In this document: positions 57,696 through 64,000 of the stretch, piece by piece
How positions within the stretch are numbered: the stretch's first letter is position 1
How the letters are laid out: every line of letters starts with the position of its first letter
Assembly (NCBI RefSeq): GCF_003086895.1
Contig: NZ_CP026004.1
Coordinates: 434,074-498,073, forward strand
Direction of reading: 5' to 3'
From: Stenotrophomonas sp. ESTM1D_MKCIP4_1
Lineage (GTDB): Bacteria; Pseudomonadota; Gammaproteobacteria; Xanthomonadales; Xanthomonadaceae
DNA length: 64,000 nt
Translations under genes and position numbers: made by a program
The notes under the pieces: generated by a model
What the model saw: only the letters and a program-made list of their open reading frames with translations
What the model was told of the DNA's origin: nothing
Databases searched by the model: none

Positions 57696-58838
57696 ATGAC
57701 CCGTCATTTCCGTTTCCGCTCGGCCGCGCTGGCCGTTGCCATCTCGCTCAGCGTCGCCGCCCCGGCGGCATTTGCCGATAACGCGACCGCCGCAACGGCC
57801 GCCAGCACCGCCGTGCAGCGCCAGGCCATCGCCCAGGGCCTGTACGAGCTGGCCTACAGCCCCACCCAGAACGCCGTGTTCGTGGCCTCGTCCGGTGGCT
57901 TCGGTGACAATGCCGGCCCGTCCCAGGTGCTGCGCCTGGACCCGGCCACGCTGGCCGTGCAGACCCGCATTCCGCTGGAGCGCAAGGCGTTCGGCGTGGT
58001 GCTGGATGACGCGCACAACCGCCTGTACGTGGGCAACACCGTGGACACTTCGGTGACCGTGGTCGACACCGCGCAGAACAAGGCCATCGGCACCGTGCAG
58101 CTGATGGAAAAGAAGGTGGGCAAGGACGGCAAGGCCGGCTACACCCACGACCTGCGCGAGCTGGTGGTGGACAGTGCGGGCAACCGCCTGTACGTGACCG
58201 GCCATTCGGGTGAGGGCAGCGTGCTGTTCGTGGTGGACACCACCACCCTGAAGCTGATCGACACCATTCCGGGCCTGGGCAAGGCCAAGGCGCCGGGCCT
58301 GGCGCTGGATGCAGCCAACAAGCGCGTGTACACCAGCAACCTGCTGGCCGACCTGGTGGTGGTGGGCACCGACGCCGGGAAGGTGGTGGCGCAGCACAAG
58401 ATTGCGGCCGAGCAGCCGATGAACATTGCGCTGGACCCGGACGGCAAGCGCCTGTTCGTGACCGACCAGGGTTCGGAGATGATCCGCAACTACGTGACCA
58501 AGACCAGCGAGGGCTTCGTCAGCAAGCACCCGGGGCAGCGCGTGCTGGTGCTCGACCGCAGCACGGGCAAGGAACTGGCCAGCATCCCGACCGACGCCGG
58601 CCCTCTGGGCATCCTGCTGGACGCACCGCGCAAGCGCCTGTATGTGACCAACCGCGAAGGCGGCACGGTGACGGCCTATGACAGCACCAGCTACAAGAAG
58701 GTGGCCACCTATGCGGTGCCGACGCACCCGAACAGCCTGGCACTGGATGCGAAGAACAACGTCCTGTTCGTGAGCATCAAGAACGGCGAGAAGGATGCCA
58801 AGGGCGCGGAAGAGAGCGTGGCGCGCATCCAGCTGTAA
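57696..58838 (+). CDS. exported YncE-like beta-propeller protein
   Basis: The 380-residue product has a signal peptide cleaved near AAFADN (about residue 27). Seven-bladed YVTN/NHL-type repeats follow: units such as NRLYVGNTVDTSVTVVDTA, NRLYVTGHSGEGSVLFVVD, KRVYTSNLLADLVVVG and KRLYVTNREGGTVTAYD. YncE-type proteins sit in the periplasm, and some bind DNA or are linked to iron limitation; the role here is unknown. AAGGATG is the only ribosome-like site upstream of the ATG. A SMAG dyad follows the stop. Confidence 0.88.
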   Translation: MTRHFRFRSAALAVAISLSVAAPAAFADNATAATAASTAVQRQAIAQGLYELAYSPTQNAVFVASSGGFGDNAGPSQVLRLDPATLAVQTRIPLERKAFGVVLDDAHNRLYVGNTVDTSVTVVDTAQNKAIGTVQLMEKKVGKDGKAGYTHDLRELVVDSAGNRLYVTGHSGEGSVLFVVDTTTLKLIDTIPGLGKAKAPGLALDAANKRVYTSNLLADLVVVGTDAGKVVAQHKIAAEQPMNIALDPDGKRLFVTDQGSEMIRNYVTKTSEGFVSKHPGQRVLVLDRSTGKELASIPTDAGPLGILLDAPRKRLYVTNREGGTVTAYDSTSYKKVATYAVPTHPNSLALDAKNNVLFVSIKNGEKDAKGAEESVARIQL

Positions 58839-58866
58839 GGCGGCAACGCCGGAAAATGCGGAATCG

Positions 58867-58890
58867 GTAGCGCCGGGTCATGCCCGGCGC
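58867..58890. repeat. SMAG-type dyad
   Basis: GTAGCGCCGGG/CCCGGCGC around TCAT, between the converging YncE gene and the type VI module. Confidence 0.75.
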
Positions 58891-58916
58891 AACGCAGTGC
58901 TTGCCGGTACGTCTGT

Positions 58917-59474
58917 CTATTCGCTGCAGGCGTGGAGCAGGTCAACACCCGCAGGCGCGCGATAACGCAGCGCCGTCGGATCGAACTGAAGCTGCATACG
59001 TTCGGTTCGCACGGTGCCACTCTGGCCCACTGGGCAATCCCGGGTTGCTTCCAATGCGGGCCAGATGGCATGCGGTGCTGCAGGGGCGATCAATGTGGTG
59101 AATCTGCCCTCCAACAGGCGGATGTACATGCCATCCGGACACTGGGCCAGAACCAACCTGTCGGTTGCGTCGATGGTGCCGTAGCTGCTGCCGAAGTAGG
59201 TCAAGACAGCATCCTTGCGTCCATCGTTGTTCAAGTCGGGAGTGTCGCTCAACGACGTCTTGCCTTGCCGGCCGCTGTAGGGGCAGGCTTCGTCATCACC
59301 GGGTGGGCAGGCACTGACGAAGCTGCCCTCGACAGGTATGAGCTCGATCCTGTCATCCATGGCGGCCGCCGCGCAGGCGCGCTCCAGTGTATCGGTGTTC
59401 CTGGCAGAGGCAGCGCTGCACGTGGACAGGCAAAGACCTGCCAGCAGTAGAGACGCGTGGAAGCGGGAAGGCAT
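58917..59474 (-). CDS. exported protein with a DxNxDGxxD loop, possible immunity factor
   Basis: The 185-residue product has a signal peptide (LLLAGLCLSTCSAASA). The loop DLNNDGRKDAVLTYFG resembles calcium loops of FG-GAP or EF-hand-like repeats. Four or more cysteines suggest disulfides in the periplasm. The protein was not recognised. It is the last gene of the VgrG module, so it may protect against the module's toxin, but this is inferred from position only. Start is the ATG at 59474. Confidence 0.7.
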   Translation of the reverse strand: MPSRFHASLLLAGLCLSTCSAASARNTDTLERACAAAAMDDRIELIPVEGSFVSACPPGDDEACPYSGRQGKTSLSDTPDLNNDGRKDAVLTYFGSSYGTIDATDRLVLAQCPDGMYIRLLEGRFTTLIAPAAPHAIWPALEATRDCPVGQSGTVRTERMQLQFDPTALRYRAPAGVDLLHACSE

Positions 59475-59578
59475 CTTCAGTTTCCCGTGATATCGAAGGT
59501 GATTGCGGGTGTTGGGGGATCGTAGCCGAATGCGGTGGGTGTTGGCGTTGTGCCGGGAAGAGCCATATCTCCGGCTTG

Positions 59579-60418
59579 CTACTCGCTGCCGCCGGCATCG
59601 CACTGCGCCAGACAGTTTCCCCGGCGGCTCAGGATCGGTCGCACGGGCGAGTCATGGCGTTGGATGCTCCAGATCATGTTGAGTCCATCGGCCGAGGAGC
59701 CTGGGTAGGCGAGCCATTGGCCGTGCGGATGCGGCTCAAGCTGGGAATTGGCACTGAACGCGCGTGCACAGTGACCGTTGAGGTAAGTTGCCTCCAAGGA
59801 CGGCGGAGTTCGCGGATCCTCCGAGTCTGAATACAGGCGGCTTTGCAGCACAGGACAGAGCACTCCTCCGTCTACGACGAGGGAATAGCGTGATGTCTGA
59901 TCGATGCGCGCCACGGCGTTGAATGATCGTGACTTTCGCAGCGCGGCCGTGCGTGGGGCTCGGTAGTAGACCGAAGCCCAAGGCCATAGGCGCGCTTGCT
60001 CGAGTCGAATCTCCATCATCTGCTCACCTACGGCAGCGGCGTCACTGGAGTGGGTGATAACGCCAGCACGGTTGAACAGGTAATAATGCTCGCGGCCCAT
60101 GGCAGTGGGATCGTCTGCGATGACAATGGATCTGAAGGGCCATTCCGCAGCAGGACTGTAGCTCAGCATGCTGGGTTCGATGGGATGTTCCATACCAAGA
60201 GGCAGCCGCCAGATCGACCGGTCATCCGGGAAAGGAATGTGTTGATAGGGCTCATCTCCTTCCCGCACGCAATGGAGCATCTGCCCATCGCGATTGACCA
60301 AGGTGATGGCGGGTGTGTCAGAACACTCGATACGTCGCGGCGGGCTCTTCAACTCATCTGCAGGCGCGTCATAGGCCGCAGTTGACAGGAATAGCAAGGA
60401 AGAGATGGCGTAGTTCAT
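59579..60418 (-). CDS. exported protein, paralogue of the next upstream gene, possible immunity factor
   Basis: The 279-residue product has a signal-like N-terminus (MNYAISSLLFLSTAAYDAP). It aligns with the gene at 60469 over most of its length: WPFRSIV, YYLFNRAGVITHSSDAAAVG, WASVYYRAP, LVVDGGVLCPVL and YLNGHC. So the pair is a tandem duplication. Cysteines are conserved in RRIECSD, HCVREG and NCLAQCDAGG. The family was not recognised. Placement downstream of an effector candidate in a VgrG module suggests periplasmic immunity. Confidence 0.75.
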   Translation of the reverse strand: MNYAISSLLFLSTAAYDAPADELKSPPRRIECSDTPAITLVNRDGQMLHCVREGDEPYQHIPFPDDRSIWRLPLGMEHPIEPSMLSYSPAAEWPFRSIVIADDPTAMGREHYYLFNRAGVITHSSDAAAVGEQMMEIRLEQARLWPWASVYYRAPRTAALRKSRSFNAVARIDQTSRYSLVVDGGVLCPVLQSRLYSDSEDPRTPPSLEATYLNGHCARAFSANSQLEPHPHGQWLAYPGSSADGLNMIWSIQRHDSPVRPILSRRGNCLAQCDAGGSE

Positions 60419-60468
60419 GGGTGATGTCGATTCCTGCAGTTCGGTAGCACGCACACTAATCTTTCCTT

Positions 60469-61308
60469 CTAGCGCTTCGACCCATCGCTGCCGCAAAGTG
60501 CAACGCACTTCCCGTGTCGGTCGCGCACTGGACGTTCTGGTTCGTCATGGCGCTGGAAGGACCACAGCAGAATTCGCTTTCTGTTTGGAAATCCTGGGTA
60601 CTCATAGTCCGTCTGCAGATCATGCTCAAACCCCGGGAAGCTGAAAGTGCGGCTTTTGGCGTCGCCGCAGTGGCCATTGATGTATGTCCCGGTGTTGTCG
60701 CCTGAGCGCCGGTCGCGCGGCCAGTTCACGAACTCGGATTCTTCGAGAACTGGGCAGAGCATGCCTTGATCGACTATCAGTGCAAAGTGCGACGGATAGA
60801 TTACCCTCAGCATGGGATCACGAGCCGTTCCTGCGTCGCGATTCTTGCCGGTAGGCATACGGTAGTACACATTGGCGGTGGGCCACACGCGTAAGCCTGA
60901 CACCGTCATCTCTGCCATTCGTTCGCCGATCGCTTCTTCATCGCTGGAGTCGATCACCGTTCCGTTATGGTCGAAGATGAAGTAGGCATCTCTGGGCTCG
61001 GGCCACGGAAGGCTGATTACAACGATGGAGCGGAATGGCCATGCATCGACCCAGCGGAAGTTGCGAGAACCGAGGGGGGGCTGTTCGACGTTACCGAAGT
61101 TCAGGCTCCAGTGCGCGCGATCGTCCGGAGGCGTTACATCTTTGTACGCATCCTCACCTTCTTCGGGTTCGCACTGATACCGGCGACCAAGGAACCTGAC
61201 GGTTGCAGGTGGCGGTGGGCAGTCTTTCCCGGTTGCTATTGGAAGATCATCAGCCGGTGTTTGCACTGCGCCTGCAGATGCGAGAGAAAGAAGCAGAAGA
61301 AGTGTCAT
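60469..61308 (-). CDS. exported protein, second paralogue, likely cognate immunity factor
   Basis: The 279-residue product has a signal peptide (TLLLLLSLASAGAVQ) and the same conserved blocks as 59579 (WPFRSIVVI, YFIFDHNGTVIDSSDEEAIG, NVYYRMP, LIVDQGMLCPVL, YINGHC). Its start overlaps the stop of the M15-like effector candidate in an ATGA junction, the usual layout for toxin and immunity genes. It would act in the periplasm, which fits a peptidoglycan-targeting toxin. Confidence 0.8.
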   Translation of the reverse strand: MTLLLLLSLASAGAVQTPADDLPIATGKDCPPPPATVRFLGRRYQCEPEEGEDAYKDVTPPDDRAHWSLNFGNVEQPPLGSRNFRWVDAWPFRSIVVISLPWPEPRDAYFIFDHNGTVIDSSDEEAIGERMAEMTVSGLRVWPTANVYYRMPTGKNRDAGTARDPMLRVIYPSHFALIVDQGMLCPVLEESEFVNWPRDRRSGDNTGTYINGHCGDAKSRTFSFPGFEHDLQTDYEYPGFPNRKRILLWSFQRHDEPERPVRDRHGKCVALCGSDGSKR

Positions 61309-62648
61309 GATTGGACATGCCTGAGACTGATATGGATATGGTGTCGGTGAACGTGGTCAGTCACGAATCCAACCGCTCCAGGATCGCGGGCGTCAAAGGT
61401 GCCGAGTTGGGTATGCGTTAGGCTCCATGGTCCGCCGATCCACCCCAGTACACCGTCTTGTTTGGCCTGAGCTATGTACGCATGTACTCTGAAACTAAGT
61501 TCACGCCGACGCCTGTTACTATCTGACTCTGCGCCTCTAGGTGGAATCGGGTTGCACTCTTTGCCAAGCTCGCGATGAAAACGGGCCTCTATTCGGTTCA
61601 AGCGGCCGTTGTTGTCAGCTACCGTTGCCTCTGCTTTTGTAATGTCCAGTGCTGAGGCATAGCGATGCAGAACGGAACCGAAGTGCGGGCGCCACGCACC
61701 GGTAGATCGAATGTGCGAGATGTCCAGGTCATGCATCATCCTCAATAGGAATTCCATGGTTGCTGGATGTGTCCTGCGCAGGGTCTCATCTGCAGTCATG
61801 CGGTTTCCGGCATGGCCGTTGTCTTCGCGGAAGGAGAGCCGCCCGCGTCCGCCGGTAGTTGACTGGTGATTGAACTCAATCTGTTTGTCGCCATGCTCAA
61901 ACATCCGGTCCTGCAAGTGAGCGTCCCTTGCGCTGTTCATGGTCAATCGCTCGCCGTAGATGATGCGTAACTGTTCGCGATAGTCGCTGGATTCGATGAG
62001 CGGGTGCTCGCTGCCATACGTGCGAGAGGCATCAGCCCACGCCTGGAAGGAGATAAGGTGGCGCCCAAGATCCAAGGGTTTGACTCTTCTGCCGTTGGCC
62101 TCTTGATGGTTCATCAACTGTAGGACGGGGCCGTCCGCTGCGATGGAGTCAGCTGCTCCACCACGAGTGCGCGACAGACCATTTGGGTGTGTGGTACGGA
62201 TGGAAGGGCTCAAGTCGGCTGCTTCGATCACGTCCAGCTCGACCAGTGGCTGAACGTCACGTCCACTGTTTCGACCGTCGGCAAGTGCGTGCTGCTGTAT
62301 ACGAAAGGTGCTTCGCGGAGGAAACTGCTCTGTGGGCTCATTGATGTAGATCCTGTACTTCCCCGCACCATGGAGAAGCACATGAGCTTTTCCCTGCGAG
62401 GATGTCTTCCCGGAAGAGCCTCTTGGGCGCGCCAGCACGCGCCAGTGACTGGGGTCTTCCGGGCGCGCATGTACTACGACGTAGGGCAGCCCCTTGATCA
62501 GTTGAGTAGTTCTCCCGTCATCGCCTCCTCTCATCGTGAAAGTGATCTCGACATGGTGCGTGACTGGAACGTGGTAGAGGTTCATGGCCACGTTGTCCCG
62601 GTCACGGAGCACGATTGCTACTGCTGGTGGCTGGTTCGCGCGCTGCAT
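61305..62648 (-). CDS. candidate type VI effector with M15-like peptidase domain
   Basis: The 447-residue protein has no signal peptide, as expected for VgrG-delivered cargo. The N-terminal 110 residues are beta-rich (VEITFTMRGG, HVLLHGAGKYRIYINEPTEQ). The C-terminal 150 residues have His328 and Asp335 in HRYASALDIT, and a terminal HVHRHHIHISL with His437 and His439. The HxxxxxxD plus HxH arrangement matches zinc M15-type D,D- or L,D-peptidases that cut murein peptides. ATGA overlap with a secreted paralogue gene supports an effector-immunity pair. Activity is unproven; the active-site glutamate is not obvious. Confidence 0.7.
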   Translation of the reverse strand: MQRANQPPAVAIVLRDRDNVAMNLYHVPVTHHVEITFTMRGGDDGRTTQLIKGLPYVVVHARPEDPSHWRVLARPRGSSGKTSSQGKAHVLLHGAGKYRIYINEPTEQFPPRSTFRIQQHALADGRNSGRDVQPLVELDVIEAADLSPSIRTTHPNGLSRTRGGAADSIAADGPVLQLMNHQEANGRRVKPLDLGRHLISFQAWADASRTYGSEHPLIESSDYREQLRIIYGERLTMNSARDAHLQDRMFEHGDKQIEFNHQSTTGGRGRLSFREDNGHAGNRMTADETLRRTHPATMEFLLRMMHDLDISHIRSTGAWRPHFGSVLHRYASALDITKAEATVADNNGRLNRIEARFHRELGKECNPIPPRGAESDSNRRRRELSFRVHAYIAQAKQDGVLGWIGGPWSLTHTQLGTFDARDPGAVGFVTDHVHRHHIHISLRHVQS

Positions 62649-62673
62649 CAGTTCTTCTTCCGCTGGGCTGGGT

Positions 62674-63033
62674 TCATGCGAGGTCTACCTTGAAGGGAAA
62701 CGCTGTTGCGTTGGCCTTGATCACGACGTTGCTACGCTGGTGGGCGTGATGGCAGAAGCTTCCAATGTGCTTCCACGAGCCGTCATCGCGACGTATATCG
62801 ATCTGCACATGGCCAGACACAGGCAGCCACCACGTCCCGTCCTGTTCGCCCGAGCTGCTGTCATGGCCGGAGCAGACCGTTACTCCCCGGCCATCTGCTG
62901 AGGTGGTGCCGACATGTGTCGTTCCTCGCTCATCTCTCAGCCGGTACGCGATGCATTCCAGCGGTTCGCCGAAGCTCGTCGAGAAGTGAAGCTGGGTTGA
63001 CCCTGTTGAAGAAGGGGCGCGCGGCGCGTTCAT
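62674..63033 (-). CDS. small VgrG-associated protein, adaptor-like
   Basis: The 119-residue product is probably a beta-sandwich (LHFSTSFGEPLECIAYRLRD, then WWLPVSGHVQIDIRRDDGSW). It shares an idea of layout with C-terminal VgrG extensions (transthyretin-like turn DERGTTHVGTTSADGRG). I do not recognise a family. The ATG at 63033 has AAGGGAAA upstream. Lying between vgrG and the effector candidate, it may load the effector onto VgrG. Confidence 0.65.
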   Translation of the reverse strand: MNAPRAPSSTGSTQLHFSTSFGEPLECIAYRLRDERGTTHVGTTSADGRGVTVCSGHDSSSGEQDGTWWLPVSGHVQIDIRRDDGSWKHIGSFCHHAHQRSNVVIKANATAFPFKVDLA

Positions 63034-63068
63034 GGCTGGTTTCCCTTGAGCACTGTTAGCGGGCGGAC

Positions 63069-64000
63069 TCAACATTCGCAGGGGTCATCCTGTCCATCGA
63101 TCGATGATTCGATGCTCCAGCCTCCATGACCGATGTAGGCCGTAAGCGTGGCGTCCGACTCGGTTCCGACCGTAATGCTCCGTCCTGTTTCATCAGTAAC
63201 GCCTTGCGCCAACACCTCGCCCGCGGCGGTGACAATTTTGTAGTAGGTGCTGGGTCGGGCCCTTTGCTGCGCATCCACCACACGCAGCTTCCCGCGATAC
63301 TTCAATCGTGGCGCAAGCTGCCTCGGCAGCGGAACGATGGCAGCGGGGCTGGACGCTCCCCCCAGAAACGGATGCTCCCCCGCCTTCACCGTGAATTCAC
63401 CCGGGCAACTGAAGGTGATGTTTCCCCCCTCCAGCGTGATCGCGCTGCTGCCGGCCTGCAGCACCACCTTGGTCTGCGCCAGCACGTCGATGCGGTCGTC
63501 GGTGGCGGTGATGGTCAGGGCCTGGTCGCTCAGCAGTTCCAGTTCGCCGTCGTTGGCCTGCAGGCTCACCGGGCCCTGCGCGGCGATCACCCGCAGCGGG
63601 CCGCTCTGCGCGAAGAGCGAGACGTGCCCGCCGGAAACGGTGGCGATGGTTTCCCCGGCGCTGACGTGCAGGTCCTGCTGCACGGTCATCTGCAGGTTCT
63701 GTCCGGCGTAGGCCACCGCGCTGGCCGGGGTGGTCCAGGCAACGTGGTGCGGCGCTTCGGCCAGCAGCAGGGGCTTGCCCAGCCGTTCCACCGGCTGCTC
63801 GCCGGGGCTGCGGCCATCGCTGCCGGGCTTCATTCCACTCTGCCCGTTCACATCGCCCTGGAAGCGGCCCTGCGCCTGCGGGTCGATCTGCTCGCGCAGC
63901 TGCTGGGTGCGCTGGTACTCGGCCAGGCCGGGCACCTCTTGCTGGGCCAGGGTCTGCTGCATCTGTTCCAGGCTGCGCTCGGCGCCTTTCAGCTGCGCCA
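63069..64000 (-). CDS. vgrG: VgrG type VI secretion tip protein, C-terminal part (cut by window edge)
   Basis: The frame is open through the right edge. About 310 residues of the C-terminus are visible: a Gln-rich helical segment (QQTLAQQEVPGLAEYQRTQQ), then the DUF2345 beta-helix (HVSAGETIATVSGGHVSLFA, LQANDGELELLSDQALTITA, FTVKAGEHPFLGG) and a C-terminal transthyretin-like extension (LRVVDAQQRARPSTYYKIVT) that could bind cargo or an adaptor. The N-terminal gp27/gp5-like part lies beyond the window. It heads the module of adaptor, effector and immunity genes. Confidence 0.93.
   Translation of the reverse strand, partial: AQLKGAERSLEQMQQTLAQQEVPGLAEYQRTQQLREQIDPQAQGRFQGDVNGQSGMKPGSDGRSPGEQPVERLGKPLLLAEAPHHVAWTTPASAVAYAGQNLQMTVQQDLHVSAGETIATVSGGHVSLFAQSGPLRVIAAQGPVSLQANDGELELLSDQALTITATDDRIDVLAQTKVVLQAGSSAITLEGGNITFSCPGEFTVKAGEHPFLGGASSPAAIVPLPRQLAPRLKYRGKLRVVDAQQRARPSTYYKIVTAAGEVLAQGVTDETGRSITVGTESDATLTAYIGHGGWSIESSIDGQDDPCEC

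Overview
The window reads as chromosomal DNA of a Stenotrophomonas species (S. maltophilia group, Xanthomonadaceae). The signs are the very high GC with strong G/C third-position bias, many short dyads starting with GTAG (the SMAG repeat family described for S. maltophilia), xanthomonad-type housekeeping genes (a stand-alone homodimeric aceE, glnE, an AarC-type CoA transferase, a YqjH/YqjI-like pair) and type VI secretion cargo. No rRNA, tRNA, CRISPR array, transposase or integrase gene was recognised.

Region 1 (1-14508) begins with the start of a PQQ-type sugar dehydrogenase and a YiaA/B membrane protein. It then holds a cell-wall peptide cluster. One arm (minus strand) has an APC permease, an L,D-transpeptidase-fold protein, an RpiR/SIS regulator, an L-Ala-D/L-Glu epimerase and an SH3-NlpC/P60 peptidase. 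The divergent arm (plus strand) has a transglutaminase-like protein, a TonB-dependent receptor, a serine hydrolase and a VanX-type D-Ala-D-Ala dipeptidase. Together they look like an import and catabolic route for murein peptides, with two AT-rich operator-like dyads between the arms.

Region 2 (14509-34117) is ordinary chromosome with many dispersed repeats: an EF-hand protein, a HAD hydrolase, an HglS-type dioxygenase, the CoA transferase, a candidate structured RNA with its own terminator, glnE, a queuosine-precursor transporter, an ELM1-like protein, a RutE-like reductase, a YceI lipoprotein, a PadR regulator with a siderophore-interacting protein, and aceE. A tandem duplication at 27564-27894 has copied the 3' end of a gene together with its SMAG repeats.

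Region 3 (34118-53775) is an accessory island between aceE and a core dehydrogenase operon. It starts with an AT-richer FRG/DUF262 gene pair. Next comes a restriction-modification locus with a C5-cytosine methyltransferase, an Eco29kI-like GIY-YIG nuclease and a second, diverged GIY-YIG nuclease of the same architecture. An XRE regulator and an HNH nuclease follow, then a hairpin-rich candidate RNA in front of a small gene. The most interesting part is a tightly coupled three-gene operon at 42610-48559 (unknown protein, Tdp1/PLD-type H-K-N protein, SF2/SNF2-like helicase). It is bracketed by two paralogous 71-codon genes and looks like an unassigned defence or DNA-processing system. The island closes with a PAAR-Ntox15 (Tde1-like) toxin and two tandem GAD-like/DUF1851 immunity genes.

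Region 4 (53776-64000) has a dihydrolipoyl-dehydrogenase-like flavoprotein overlapping an aldehyde dehydrogenase, a metallo-beta-lactamase-fold-like protein and a YncE-like beta-propeller. It ends with a type VI module read from the right edge: VgrG C-terminus, a small adaptor-like protein, an M15-like peptidase candidate effector, two paralogous exported proteins and a third exported protein, the last three being probable immunity factors.
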